Below, in pieces: positions 34,757 to 44,742 of a stretch of 64,000 nucleotides of DNA (the first letter of the stretch is position 1; each line of letters begins with the position of its first letter). The translations under genes and the position numbers were made by a program. Origin of the DNA: Acidobacteriota bacterium (GTDB lineage Bacteria > Acidobacteriota > UBA6911 > RPQK01 > JAJDTT01); assembly GCA_028874215.1 (NCBI GenBank), contig JAPPLF010000096.1, forward strand, positions 11,022-75,021, read 5' to 3'. The notes below the pieces were generated by a model that did not search any database, was not told the origin of the DNA, and saw only the letters and a list, made by a program, of their open reading frames with translations.

Positions 34757-37700
34757 CTAAAACTCGTAGCGCAGGCCGAACTGCATCACCCGCGGTGGAA
34801 TCATCACCGAAGAGTAGTTCCCGAAGCTCCCCGGAAAAGTGAAGGAGAGAGTCTCCCAGACGTCGGCGTTGAACCGGACGCTGTTGGTCAGGTTGAAGGC
34901 CTCGGCCCGAAACTGAATGCTTTGACCCTCGAACGGCAGGGGAAAACGCTTTCCGATGGCCATGTCGATGGAGAATATTCCATCGCCGCGCAGATTGTTG
35001 CGCTGCCCGACTTCGCCGGGCAGGACCTGTCTGAAAGACGCCAGGGCCGCCGCCGGATCGCTGAATACATTGGGTCCGCTGCCCCCTCCGATCAGCCTCG
35101 CGTTCTTGGTGTTCGTCTGCTCCGGTAGCGCTCCGTCGACTTCCGCGAAGTGCTGATAGCAATAACAGGTCGGCCACGCCAAGCCGTTCAGCACGCTCAG
35201 CGGCAGGCCCGACGTCAGGCGCATCAGGCCGCTGACCTGCCAGCCGCCGAGCACAGCCTGTCCCGCCGGCCCCAGGTCGGGAAGCAGGGCCTTCCCTTGG
35301 CCGATGGGCAACTCGGCCACCCAGTTGGCGTTCCATTGGTGGCGCATGTCGAAGTCGGAAACGGCCCGCTGCGACTCCCGGTCCCAGGAGTTGATGACGC
35401 TGAACGCAGACCAGTAGGTGTCTCCCGGAATCTGACCGAACCGTTCACCGACGCCGCGGCGCGCGCCGACGGAGACCAGGTCCATGGACTTGGACAAGGT
35501 GTAGTTCAGGTGGAATTGGAACCCGCTGGAGAAGGCTTTGCGCAGCGACACCTGCATCGAGTGGTAGGTCGAGGTCCCGAAAGACCGGAGCGCGTCGAAG
35601 GCCCAGAACTGGGGATTCATGAACGCGCCCGCCCCCAGATCGCTGCAGAACGGGGCGCAGGCGTAGTCAATGTAGTACATGGCCGTTCCGGTGTCGGGAC
35701 TGCTGGCCCGGATGACGTCGTAGACGGCTTGAGTCGCGGATACGTCCGCGGTAGCCGCGCCGGAATAGAGGTTTTCAAAGAACGGAATTGCCGGCACGGA
35801 CTCGGTCGGCGTTCCGCGCCGGACCATGAGTTCCAGATCCTGGAGCGCATCCAGCAGATACGCGCCGGACACCGGGTCCTTGAAGTTGACGTACTGGGCC
35901 GAGGCAGTGTCGTTGACCAGCAGTCTGCGGCCCAACCGGCCCACATAGCCGACCTCGAGCAGAAATCCTCCGTCGAACTCGCGGGCCAGAGAAAAGGTGG
36001 GGTTGATGGTGTAGGGGGGCCGCACGCTGGAGTCGACTCCCTGGCTCCATCCGAGTCCGGTCGGGTTCGGCGTGCCGGGCCCTCCCGGCGGCGGAGGCAG
36101 AATCCCTGCCGCAGGGGGAGTGGAAAGACCGGTGAAGCGAGGCGAACCCGCCACCGTGGCGATCTGGTTGGTCACCTTGCTGGTGAGGCCGAACGCGTTC
36201 CGGTCCAGCATCTGCATGATGCCCATCCCGAAGCTGCTGTAGAAGATGCCCGCCCCGGCCCGGATCGATGTCCGGCCCAGGCCGCCGAACAGCTTGCCCA
36301 GAAAACCGTCGGCAAAGTCCGGGGAGTAGGCCACGGCAAGCCGGGGGGAGAAATTCTTGTAGTGGGTGGTCCACAGCGGGCCGCCTCGCGGGTCGTCCGC
36401 CGGCACGAAGCCGATGGCCCCGGCGTCGCGGGTGGGCCGGCCGTTGGCCGCCAGGTCCAGACGGCGCGCAATGTACTCGTCGAGACCCGGGGTGATGCTC
36501 ACCTGCAGTCCATTCACTTCCCGCACCGGCGGCATCATCGACCAACGCAGGCCGGCCGTGACCGTCAAGCCGGGTTTTACGCGCCAGATGTCCTGCGCAT
36601 AGAGTTCAAACTGCTCCGCTCCGAAAGTCCGGCTGACGGGCTCTCCGAAGGGCAACGGATTGCCTTGCAGGTCGTAGTTGTAATTTGCGTCGAAGAAGTT
36701 GAGGACCCCGAGAGCGGTCGCCATGGTCTCCCGGTAGACACCGGGGTTGGCGGGGGCCGCGGGAAGCGGCGTGTCGAATACGGCGGGGCCGTCGGCGAAC
36801 GCCCAGGCAGCCTGTTTCGCGAAGTGAAAGCTGTTGCCGTAGCTCTCACGTTGGTTCCGGACCGAGAACAGCACCCCGCCGAACTGGAGGGTGTGCGAAC
36901 CGCGGATCACCGAGAAGTCCGCCCCGGCGGTCTGCGTCGGCAAGTAGCTGTCCCGGGGTGTCGTCGACCCCTCGATATCGTCGATGATGCTGTCTCCGAT
37001 ACTTGCCCGGGATGCCGACTGGACTCCCGAAAAGTTCAACTTCTGGCCAGTGAAGCCATAGCGGAAGGTGCCGATGACGTTGGGTCCGAAGGAACCGTCG
37101 TACCCGACCGCAAACCCGCGGCTGGTGTCCGCCGTCTCCGTGTTCGGAGGCTGGCCGGGAAACTGGGGCAGACTGGTGATCCGGTCGTTCTGATAGTTGA
37201 AGCGCAGGAACATGCGGTGTGACCCGGTTCCATCCGCGTTCCAATCCAGCTTCGAGATGAGCGTGTTCCAGACCAGGGGTGTCGAGGCCGTGAACCGGTA
37301 CCCGGCCGTGTTGAGACCATCTCCGACGGTGGTGTCGTTAGGCTCGGGAAAGGACCTGAAATAGTCGAGCGTGGCCGAATTGGGACCGGTCCCCAGCGGA
37401 TCGATCCTGGTGCGGATGAACTCCGGGCTGAGGGTCTGGACCTCCCCGCCGACGGTCTTGTACCGGACGATTCCGTTACGCATGGAGGCCGTCGGCACCC
37501 GCCGCACCGCGCTGCCCTCGCTGGCGTCCCGGCGGCCTTCGTAATTGAGGAAGTAGAAGAATCGATCCTTTTTGATGGGCCCTCCGACAGAGGCGCCGAA
37601 GACGTTCCGAATGAGCTTCGGACGATCGACGCCGGCCCGGTTGTTGAAGAAATCGTTCGCCGCCGTGACCGTGTTCCGGTGGTATTCATAGAGCGACCCG

Positions 37701-38470
37701 TGGATGTCGTTGGTCCCGCTCTTGGTCACCAGCGACACTTGCGCTCCTGACGAGCGGCCCTGGTCGGCGTTCGCCGTGGTCGTCACCACCCGGAATTCCT
37801 GGATCGAATCCAACGTGTTGCGAAGGACGCTGGTAAAGGGCAGGCGGCCGTTCTGGTCGTTTACGTCGACCCCGTCAAGCGTGACGTTCGACTGGTCGCT
37901 CTGAGCTCCGTTGACGGTTCCGTTCCGGATGTCTCCCGACAATTGGGCGTCCAGCGGGTCCGCGGTCAGGAACGTGACCCCGGCTTGCAGCGAAAGCAGC
38001 CCGGCCGGATTTCGCGCATTGAGCGGCAACTGTCCGATCGGCTTGGTTCCGAACGCATTCCCGACCGACGCATCGGTGGTGTTGAGTTGTCTGGCCGCGG
38101 CGGAGACCGTGACGGACTCGGTGAGCGCCTCGACGGCGAAATTCACGGGAATCTCGAGGTTGGTGTTGACGAGCAACATGATGTCTTCAACGGTCACCGG
38201 ATTGAAGCCCGGCTGTATCGCCGACAGCGTGTAGGAGCCGGGAGGGAGCTGCGGAAAGACGTAAAGTCCCTCATCGGTGGAGATGACCGTTCGCTGGAGC
38301 CCGTTGGCCTCGTTCACGATCGAAATCTCGACGCCGGGAAGCACGCCGCCGGTCTCGTCGGTGACGACTCCGCTCAGACTGCTCGATTGAGCGTGGGAAT
38401 AGGGCATGGCGAGGAGGATCGCCACCACTAGGGCCGGGAAGAGTAAGTAGACGGATACCGATTTCATCAT
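34757..38470 (-). CDS. Oar-type TonB-dependent receptor
   Basis: A 1237-residue outer-membrane protein. A signal peptide (VSVYLLFPALVVAILLAMPYSHA) is followed by a carboxypeptidase-regulatory-like domain (SSLSGVVTDETGGVLPGVEISI, ~30-110), a plug (~115-230, with GNAFGTKPIGQLPLNARN and TKSGTNDIHGSLYEY) and a very long beta barrel ending FGLRYEF. The size and plan are those of the Oar family, strongly expanded in Acidobacteriota. ATG 38470 has AGGGAG 7 bases upstream; an open frame to 38584 adds non-signal residues. The ligand is unknown. It precedes the PSD1 gene by 31 bp and is probably co-transcribed with the 34725-29582 genes. Confidence 0.9.
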   Translation of the reverse strand: MMKSVSVYLLFPALVVAILLAMPYSHAQSSSLSGVVTDETGGVLPGVEISIVNEANGLQRTVISTDEGLYVFPQLPPGSYTLSAIQPGFNPVTVEDIMLLVNTNLEIPVNFAVEALTESVTVSAAARQLNTTDASVGNAFGTKPIGQLPLNARNPAGLLSLQAGVTFLTADPLDAQLSGDIRNGTVNGAQSDQSNVTLDGVDVNDQNGRLPFTSVLRNTLDSIQEFRVVTTTANADQGRSSGAQVSLVTKSGTNDIHGSLYEYHRNTVTAANDFFNNRAGVDRPKLIRNVFGASVGGPIKKDRFFYFLNYEGRRDASEGSAVRRVPTASMRNGIVRYKTVGGEVQTLSPEFIRTRIDPLGTGPNSATLDYFRSFPEPNDTTVGDGLNTAGYRFTASTPLVWNTLISKLDWNADGTGSHRMFLRFNYQNDRITSLPQFPGQPPNTETADTSRGFAVGYDGSFGPNVIGTFRYGFTGQKLNFSGVQSASRASIGDSIIDDIEGSTTPRDSYLPTQTAGADFSVIRGSHTLQFGGVLFSVRNQRESYGNSFHFAKQAAWAFADGPAVFDTPLPAAPANPGVYRETMATALGVLNFFDANYNYDLQGNPLPFGEPVSRTFGAEQFELYAQDIWRVKPGLTVTAGLRWSMMPPVREVNGLQVSITPGLDEYIARRLDLAANGRPTRDAGAIGFVPADDPRGGPLWTTHYKNFSPRLAVAYSPDFADGFLGKLFGGLGRTSIRAGAGIFYSSFGMGIMQMLDRNAFGLTSKVTNQIATVAGSPRFTGLSTPPAAGILPPPPGGPGTPNPTGLGWSQGVDSSVRPPYTINPTFSLAREFDGGFLLEVGYVGRLGRRLLVNDTASAQYVNFKDPVSGAYLLDALQDLELMVRRGTPTESVPAIPFFENLYSGAATADVSATQAVYDVIRASSPDTGTAMYYIDYACAPFCSDLGAGAFMNPQFWAFDALRSFGTSTYHSMQVSLRKAFSSGFQFHLNYTLSKSMDLVSVGARRGVGERFGQIPGDTYWSAFSVINSWDRESQRAVSDFDMRHQWNANWVAELPIGQGKALLPDLGPAGQAVLGGWQVSGLMRLTSGLPLSVLNGLAWPTCYCYQHFAEVDGALPEQTNTKNARLIGGGSGPNVFSDPAAALASFRQVLPGEVGQRNNLRGDGIFSIDMAIGKRFPLPFEGQSIQFRAEAFNLTNSVRFNADVWETLSFTFPGSFGNYSSVMIPPRVMQFGLRYEF

Positions 38471-38761
38471 GTGGAATCTCCCTGGGCAATCTGAGGAAGG
38501 GATCTTGAACCCCCGCGGAACTGCCGGCCCCTCAGTTGATTCGAATTGTGAAATGCGCGACATGAATTGTGACTCGATGTACACACAAGGATATCAGACC
38601 TTCTCCGACGCCACACCTCACGACGACCCTGGCCACGCGGGTCGGCTCGACGCAGGTGAGAGTCCGCTCCTCATCGCGGCTTTGCAATAGGGGACACGCT
38701 GTACGATGATGAAATCCGCTGGCCGTCGTGACCCTTTCGACTTGGTAACCGAGGACGACCG
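38471..38761. other. Divergent intergenic region
   Basis: These 291 bp separate the Oar-type receptor (leftward) from the glycosidase-like gene (rightward). No gene is supported. It must hold both promoters, but I find no convincing -35/-10 pair or repeat. Confidence 0.4.
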
Positions 38762-40282
38762 TTGTCCCTGAGACTGGTGAGATCCTATCCCAAGCTGCTC
38801 CTCTTGATATTGGCGGGCGCCGGCCTCCGCGCCGCACCCGAGACCATCGACGTGGGTTCCCGCAAGCAACTGTTCGTGGATGAACGTTTCATCGAATCGA
38901 GTCACGGAGTCCGGCTCACCATGAACCCTCCCTGGCAGGATCGGAGAATCCTCCTGAAGCCGGACCAGACCTGGGAAGGCCCCGGCCGGGGCGGCTCCAT
39001 CGGCCTCTACTCCAGCGTGCTCAGGGAAAACGGAAAGACTCGCCTCTGGTACGACCAGCGCCAATACGGCGAAGACCGCTTTCCGGACGTGTTGAGAGTC
39101 TGCTACGCCGAGTCCGAAGACGGATTGTCGTTCGTCAAACCACGGCTGGGACTTCACGATTCGGGCGGGTCCCGCCAGAACAATATCGTGATCCCCGGCA
39201 AGGTCGGTGGCTCGTCCGTCTGGATCGATCCCTACGCTCCGCCGGAACACCGGTACAAGACGCAAGCCAAGGTCTACCCGTCCGCCGAACTCCATCTTCA
39301 CACCTCGCCGGACGGCATTCGATGGAAGCTGTTTGCCAAGTTGGATCCGGGTCCAGGCGGCTGGGACACCCAGAGCATCATCTTCTGGGATCCGCCGTCG
39401 TCGCGTTACCTTCTGTTCACCCGGTACTGGACCCAGTTCGACGACCGGAACCGGAATTTTCGTTCGGTCCGCCGGCTGGAATCCCCGGATCTCCTCCATT
39501 GGACCAATCAGAGCATCGTGGTGGGGCCCGACGCTGTCGACCGGGCGACCCATGCCACGCCCACGGGCCAGCCGCCGGTGGACTACTACGGCGCCGACGT
39601 CTTCCGGTACGAAGAAGCGGATCAGGTCTACGTCATGCTGGCTCAAGCCTTCTGGCACTGGAAACCGAGGCCTCCCGTGTCCGGACTGGGTCCCAGCGCC
39701 ATGGACGTGCGCCTATTGGTGAGCCGGGACGGGAAACAATTCCGGAGGGTCGGCAACAGGGAGGCATTCCTTCGGATGGGTCCGCCTGGAGGCTTTGACT
39801 CGGCCCGGGTCTGGGCCCTGCCCCACCCCGTCCGCATGGGCGACGAATTGTGGATCTATTACAACGGGTCCAACCGGGACCATGACTCCCAGTTGGATTC
39901 CGAGTCTTCCAGTCACCGGACCGGCATCAGCCGCGCAGTACTCCGGTTGGACGGCTTCGTTTCGGTCGACGCGCCGTACGAAGGCGGCCAATTCACGACG
40001 CCTCCGATCCGCTTCGGTGGATCTCAACTGGAACTGAACCTGGACACGGGAGGCGGAGGCGAAGCCCGGGTGGAGGTCCTGGATCAAACGGGGCAGCCCG
40101 TACCAGGATTCTCGCGGGACGAGGCTCTGCCCTTGAATGGGAACTCGGTCCGCCTTCCCGTACGCTGGAAGGGGGAGCCGGACTTGAAGAAGCTGGCGGG
40201 GGAATCGGTTCGGCTCCGGTTCCACCTCCAGGACTGCAAGCTCTATGCTTTTCAGTTCAAGGAGATGGACGGACCGAATTGA
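38762..40282 (+). CDS. Secreted glycosidase-like protein, paralog of 22930-24570
   Basis: A 506-residue exported protein (hydrophobic SYPKLLLLILAGAGLRA). DVGSRKQLFVDERFIE opens the mature part, a motif repeated across this family of sponge- and soil-associated acidobacterial and planctomycete proteins. Blade-like segments include YAESEDGLSFVKPRL, HTSPDGIRWKLFAKL and LVSRDGKQFRRVG. The ending RLRFHLQDCKLYAFQFKEMD matches that of its paralog. The start is TTG 38762 with GAGGA about 10 bases upstream; a GTG at 38777 is possible. Substrate unknown. Confidence 0.6.
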   Translation: MSLRLVRSYPKLLLLILAGAGLRAAPETIDVGSRKQLFVDERFIESSHGVRLTMNPPWQDRRILLKPDQTWEGPGRGGSIGLYSSVLRENGKTRLWYDQRQYGEDRFPDVLRVCYAESEDGLSFVKPRLGLHDSGGSRQNNIVIPGKVGGSSVWIDPYAPPEHRYKTQAKVYPSAELHLHTSPDGIRWKLFAKLDPGPGGWDTQSIIFWDPPSSRYLLFTRYWTQFDDRNRNFRSVRRLESPDLLHWTNQSIVVGPDAVDRATHATPTGQPPVDYYGADVFRYEEADQVYVMLAQAFWHWKPRPPVSGLGPSAMDVRLLVSRDGKQFRRVGNREAFLRMGPPGGFDSARVWALPHPVRMGDELWIYYNGSNRDHDSQLDSESSSHRTGISRAVLRLDGFVSVDAPYEGGQFTTPPIRFGGSQLELNLDTGGGGEARVEVLDQTGQPVPGFSRDEALPLNGNSVRLPVRWKGEPDLKKLAGESVRLRFHLQDCKLYAFQFKEMDGPN

Positions 40283-40485
40283 TGTTCAGGGGTGACACCG
40301 ATGCCGTTGGGCCGGCCCTGCAAGCGCTCTCCGACTTTCGGCGCGTCCCGAAGAAGCAGATCGTCTCGAACCTGGACGAAGCACGGCGGGTGGCCGCGGA
40401 TTCCGTCCATCATTGACACGGGCGCATCGAACCGGGATGCAGTATTCTTTCGCCCGTTCGATTTCCGTCCCGGACCTGACGCTTC

Positions 40486-42123
40486 ATGACGAACCGGCGG
40501 CGCCAGAAGATCTACGGCCTGCAACGTTTCAGAGGGGATCTCTCCGGCGGATTCACCTCCGCAGTGGTGACGCTGCCGGTCGCCCTGGCATTGGGCGTGG
40601 CGTCGGGCCTGGGAGCGGCCGCCGGCGTGTACGGCGCAATCGCCGTCGGCTTTTTCGCGGCCTTGTTCGGCGGTACGCGGGCTCAACTGTCCGCGCCCAC
40701 GGGTCCCACCACCGTTGCCCTGGCGGTCATCCTCGCCAGCCTTTCCGCCAACCTCACGGAAGCCTTGACCGTCATTGTTCTGGCCAGCCTGCTGCAAGTG
40801 CTCATGGGCGTCTCCGGAATCGGGCGATTCGTGGCCTACACGCCCTATGTGGTGGTCTCCGGATTCATGTCCGGCGTCGGCATCATCATGATCCTGATTC
40901 AGGTGTTGCCGTTCCTCGGCGCGCCGGCCGTACCGGGCGGGCCGCTGGATGCGATTCACGCGTTGCCCGAGGCGGTGGCAAATATCAACACCAGCGCTTT
41001 CGCCGCCGGTGTCCTGACTCTTGCGCTCGTATCGCTCTGGCCTCGTCGCCTGGCGAGAGTGATGCCCGCTCCCCTGGCGGCCCTGATCGCCGGCACTCTC
41101 GCAGGCGTTCTGTGGCTGAGCGAGGCTCCCGTCGTCGGGGACGTGCCGGCGGGACTGCCCGATCTGCATCTGGAATTGCCGTCCGCCGGTTTTCTGGCGC
41201 GGGCCCTGCAGCCGGCCATCATCCTGGCCCTGCTCGGCGCCGTGCACAGCCTCCTCACTTCGCTGGTTGCCGACTCACTCACCGGCGGACGTCATAACCC
41301 GAATCGGGAACTGGTGGGCCAGGGCATCGGCAACGTGGCTTCGGGACTCATCGGGGGCCTGCCCGGGGCCGGGACCACCATCGGGACGGCCGTCAACATC
41401 CGGGCCGGCGGCCGGACCCGGGCCTCGGGGGCTTTTTCCGCCATCGTCCTGCTGATGTTTCTGCTGGGCCTCGGCCAATTCGTCGAGCCGATTCCCCGCG
41501 CCGCGCTGGCCGGCCTCCTGATCAAGGTCGGCTGGGACATCATCGACTGGCACCTCCTGGCCCGGCTCCACCGCATCCGGCGCGAACACCTGGTGGTCAT
41601 GATGATCACCTTGGGCCTGACGGTGTTGGTCGATCTCGTCACCGGAATCGCCATCGGACTGATCGCCGCCGCAATGGCCCACGCACGGCAGTTGGAACGC
41701 CTTGAGATGGACAGTGTCGTTTCCGTGCCGCTGCTGGACCAGGCGTTCTTCTCCAATCGACAGGACGAGTCCGGCGGCGACGTCCACCTGGCGCGCGTGG
41801 GTCTGTTGGCGCTCAGGGGAAGTTTCACCGTCGCCTCCTCCAACCGATTGGCCCGCGCCATCAGCGCCGACATCAGGGATCACGAGGTGGTCATTTTCGA
41901 CTTCTCTCGAGCCACCTACCTCGATGACAGCGCGGCCATGTTGATCAAGAAGCTCATGGACATCGCCCGGGAAGAGCGGACCGAGTTCGTGGTGATGGGG
42001 CTTTCCGGCCCGGTTGCCGAAACTCTTCATGCCCTGGCCGTTTTGCGGCAGGTTCCCGCAAGCCAGTTCGTCGCGACACTGGACGAGGCGCGGCAGGCGG
42101 CCAAAGATCTTCTCGGCGGTTGA
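40486..42123 (+). CDS. SulP-family anion transporter
   Basis: A 545-residue inner-membrane protein with about 10-12 transmembrane helices and a C-terminal STAS domain (~430-545, with VVIFDFSRATYLDDSAAMLIKKL). The signature LSAPTGPTTVALAV (~67-80) and the GLPGAGTTIGTAVNIRAGGRT segment (~292-312) are typical of SulP proteins that carry sulfate, bicarbonate or other anions with protons or sodium. The substrate cannot be told. It has its own upstream gap of 203 bp, in which I see nothing. Confidence 0.9.
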   Translation: MTNRRRQKIYGLQRFRGDLSGGFTSAVVTLPVALALGVASGLGAAAGVYGAIAVGFFAALFGGTRAQLSAPTGPTTVALAVILASLSANLTEALTVIVLASLLQVLMGVSGIGRFVAYTPYVVVSGFMSGVGIIMILIQVLPFLGAPAVPGGPLDAIHALPEAVANINTSAFAAGVLTLALVSLWPRRLARVMPAPLAALIAGTLAGVLWLSEAPVVGDVPAGLPDLHLELPSAGFLARALQPAIILALLGAVHSLLTSLVADSLTGGRHNPNRELVGQGIGNVASGLIGGLPGAGTTIGTAVNIRAGGRTRASGAFSAIVLLMFLLGLGQFVEPIPRAALAGLLIKVGWDIIDWHLLARLHRIRREHLVVMMITLGLTVLVDLVTGIAIGLIAAAMAHARQLERLEMDSVVSVPLLDQAFFSNRQDESGGDVHLARVGLLALRGSFTVASSNRLARAISADIRDHEVVIFDFSRATYLDDSAAMLIKKLMDIAREERTEFVVMGLSGPVAETLHALAVLRQVPASQFVATLDEARQAAKDLLGG

Positions 42124-42156
42124 AACGGGCCGGCCGGCCGTGGCCATCCGGCGCTC

Positions 42157-42582
42157 TCAGAGAGGCCAATCGCGGAGGAGCCGCTCCGTCTCCTCCGAAT
42201 GGGTGGTTTCGTCGCGCACCATGTCTTCGAGCTGGACCACCAATCCCTTGTCACCCAGTTCTTCGGCCTGCCGGGCCCGCTCCGTGTAGTCGCGCGTCGC
42301 CTGCCGCTCGGCCGCCAGGACCTGCTCGACCATCTGCCTGTTGGTGGCAGCCGCCGGGACCGGGCGGGGCACCGTGGTCGGCTCGCCGCCCAAGGCCACG
42401 ATCTTGTTGGCCAGGTACTGGGCATGCAGCTGCTCGTCGGCCACTTCACCGAGAAAAAACTGAGACAACTGAGGCCTGTAGGGACCCGTCGTCTTGGCGG
42501 CGTAGGTCAGGTATTGAATGATCGCACCCAACTCTCCGGCCAAGTCTTCATTCAGATTCTCGATCATCTCCTGCTTGGTCAT
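42157..42582 (-). CDS. Ferritin-like (bacterioferritin-type) protein
   Basis: A 141-residue four-helix protein with Glu and ExxH residues at ferritin positions: LAGELGAIIQYLTY, GEVADEQLHAQYL, VLAAERQATRDYTERAR and VRDETTHSEETERLL. It would oxidise and hold iron, or act as a small diiron protein. It is shorter than classical bacterioferritin (about 158 residues), lacking the last helix. It is convergent with the SulP gene. Confidence 0.75.
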   Translation of the reverse strand: MTKQEMIENLNEDLAGELGAIIQYLTYAAKTTGPYRPQLSQFFLGEVADEQLHAQYLANKIVALGGEPTTVPRPVPAAATNRQMVEQVLAAERQATRDYTERARQAEELGDKGLVVQLEDMVRDETTHSEETERLLRDWPL

Positions 42583-42831
42583 GTCCCGCTCCCTTCCTGC
42601 CTCACAGACCAGTCGTCGCTCCTCTATTCATGATACATCCGCGGTCGCCATGCTTGAGGCGACGGCGATGACTTCCCCCCTTTCCGCTTCGGTCTCCCGG
42701 GCCGGACGGCCTCCCTCTTCGCAGCACAGGTTCGCGGAACAAGGTACAGTTCTTCAGATGCCGTTCGACGGGACGGTTATTTCAGGCGGGAGCCGGACCT
42801 CTGGTCATCCCGCGGTTTGAAGGGTCTTGAA

Positions 42832-43614
42832 ATGAATGAGAATCCAGGATCGGTTCCCATGGTCGTCGATCTCGAAGGGCGAACAGCGGTGGTCACCGGC
42901 GGCGGCACCGGCATCGGACGCGCCGTGTCCATCGGTCTCGCCCGTTGCGGAGCGTCGGTGGTGGTGAACTACAGCCGAAGCGCCCGGGAAGCCGCCGAGA
43001 CGGTGGAGAAGATCGAGGAAGCGGGAGGACGGGCACTCGCCGTGCGGGCGGATGTGACCGACGAGCAACAGGTGGCGGATCTCATGACGGCCGCCGTGAA
43101 CGCATTCAGCGGCCTGGACATCCTGGTGGCCAACGCCGGAGCCCCCGGTCAAGGCGGCCTGACCAGCGAGCTGACCGGGGAGCAGTGGGAGCATGATCTG
43201 GCCACCAACTGCCGGAGCGCCTTCTTCTGCGTCAAGCACGCCATGGCTCATCTGCCCGGCGGGCGGGGCCGCATCATCCTCACCGGCTCCATGAGCGCCC
43301 GCACGGGCGCCACGGCAGGCGCGCTGACCTACGTGGCCTCCAAAGCCGCCCTCGAAGGCATGACCCGCAACTGGGCCCAGGAATTCGGGCCCCGCGGCAT
43401 CACCGTCAACACCGTCGCACCCGGCATCATCCGCACCCGCCTCCAGGCCCGGGCATCGGAGGAACGTTATCGATACCTGATCGGGCGGATTCCCCTGGGA
43501 CGCGACGGACTGCCCGAGGACTGTGTCGGCGCCTATCTGTTGCTGGCCGGGGACGACGGGGCGTTCATCACCGGCCAGGTCATCGAGGTGGGCGGCGGAA
43601 TGCTGGCGTCCTGA
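42832..43614 (+). CDS. Short-chain dehydrogenase/reductase
   Basis: A 260-residue classical SDR. The NAD(P) motif TGGGTGIG follows RTAVV; NAG is present (LVANAGAPG); the catalytic Ser (LTGSMSART) and YxxxK (YVASK) are intact; the C-terminus IEVGGGMLAS is typical of FabG-like enzymes. The Asn-Tyr-Ser-Arg after beta-2 (VVNYSRS) suggests NADPH use. The substrate is unknown. ATG 42832 has AAGGG upstream; a TTG at 42817 is less likely. Confidence 0.9.
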   Translation: MNENPGSVPMVVDLEGRTAVVTGGGTGIGRAVSIGLARCGASVVVNYSRSAREAAETVEKIEEAGGRALAVRADVTDEQQVADLMTAAVNAFSGLDILVANAGAPGQGGLTSELTGEQWEHDLATNCRSAFFCVKHAMAHLPGGRGRIILTGSMSARTGATAGALTYVASKAALEGMTRNWAQEFGPRGITVNTVAPGIIRTRLQARASEERYRYLIGRIPLGRDGLPEDCVGAYLLLAGDDGAFITGQVIEVGGGMLAS

Positions 43615-43671
43615 ACGGCCCTCGTCCACTCGCGTCCCTGCCCCGCCGAGACTCGCGCTTGCGGCGGCACC

Positions 43672-44742
43672 TTACCGGCGGGAGCGAATCAGCAGGTAGA
43701 GGAACGTGGGGCCGCCCAGCAGGGCGGTCAGAACGCCCACCGGCAACTCCACTCCTCCCATGAGCCTGGACCGGACGATGCAGTCGCAGACGAGCAGGAA
43801 CCCGCCCCCCACCAGGAGCGAAGCCGCCATCACCAGCCGCTGATCGGTTCCCACCAGGCGGCGGACCATGTGCGGCACGATCAGCCCCACGAATCCGATA
43901 GGCCCCACCGCCGAGACGATTCCGGCCACGGCCAGGGAGCCGAACACGAAGACCAGAAGCCGGACCCGGCGGACCGGCACGCCGCGACCCGCCGCGTAGT
44001 CATCGCCCAGAGCCAAGGGGTTGAGCCGGTGCGACAACCAGACGATCACGGCCACTCCCGGCAGAACAAAGGGGAGAATGCTCCAGAGATCGCTCCAGGT
44101 GTAAAGCGAGTTCAGACTCCCCATGAGCCAGTGGTCCAACACCTGCAGGTCATAAGGGTTCTCGGCCTGGTGACGCATCAGCAGGATGAGAGCGCCGCAG
44201 ATCAGGTTCACCGTGACCCCGGCCAGCAGCAGGGTCGCCATGCTGAGGCGTCCGGCCAGTCTCGCGATGCCGTAGATCAGGAGGATGTCCAGGACCGCCG
44301 CCAGGTAGGCGGCCACCTGGATCGGCGAGAAGGGGCCCCAGGTGAGTCCCGACCCGAATCCGATGATGACGCAGAAGGCGCCGACGGCCGCCGCCGTCGA
44401 GACCCCCAGAGTCGACGGCGCTACCAGGGGATTGCGCAGGATCGCCTGCAGCGCCGCTCCGATCACTGCCAGTCCGGCGCCGGCAACGACCCCCATCCAG
44501 GACCGAAGAATGCGATTGGAGACGATGCTGCGCAGGACCTGATTCTGATCCCTTTCGGGCAGTTCCTCCGGCAAAGGGGACGTGAAACCGTGCCGGGAGA
44601 TCAATTTCAGCCCCGACAGCGCGTCGACCTCTTCGGCTCCGAAGAACGGCGAGATGGCCAGAGCCGTGAACAAAAAGAGGAAGCACAACCCCACGGTTCC
44701 CAAGACCTGGCCCGTTCGACCCCCGGAGCCGTTCCTGGTCAT
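43672..44742 (-). CDS. btuC: BtuC-type ABC transporter permease
   Basis: A 356-residue FecCD/BtuC permease with about 9-10 transmembrane helices and the family segments GVVAGAGLAVIGAALQAILRNPLVAPSTLGVS and PIGFVGLIVPHMVRRLVG. The family carries vitamin B12 or iron siderophores. The cobalamin riboswitch and BtuF proteins upstream make B12 or another corrinoid the likely load. Its ATG overlaps the ATPase stop (ATGA). Confidence 0.85.
   Translation of the reverse strand: MTRNGSGGRTGQVLGTVGLCFLFLFTALAISPFFGAEEVDALSGLKLISRHGFTSPLPEELPERDQNQVLRSIVSNRILRSWMGVVAGAGLAVIGAALQAILRNPLVAPSTLGVSTAAAVGAFCVIIGFGSGLTWGPFSPIQVAAYLAAVLDILLIYGIARLAGRLSMATLLLAGVTVNLICGALILLMRHQAENPYDLQVLDHWLMGSLNSLYTWSDLWSILPFVLPGVAVIVWLSHRLNPLALGDDYAAGRGVPVRRVRLLVFVFGSLAVAGIVSAVGPIGFVGLIVPHMVRRLVGTDQRLVMAASLLVGGGFLLVCDCIVRSRLMGGVELPVGVLTALLGGPTFLYLLIRSRR

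Noticed and set aside
32455-34842. 795-residue plus-strand open frame
   Set aside because: Lies fully antisense to the PSD1 gene, which has heme motif, domains and signal peptide. It reflects high GC codon bias.
36046-36140. Possible frameshift or repeat in the receptor gene at the Pro/Gly-rich stretch
   Set aside because: The frame remains open and flanking sequence is continuous barrel; it is a normal low-complexity loop.
35150-37222. 690-residue plus-strand open frame
   Set aside because: Antisense shadow of the Oar-type receptor, no recognisable domain.
40252-41247. 331-residue minus-strand frame over the SulP 5' region
   Set aside because: Antisense shadow; the plus strand holds the SulP signature segments.
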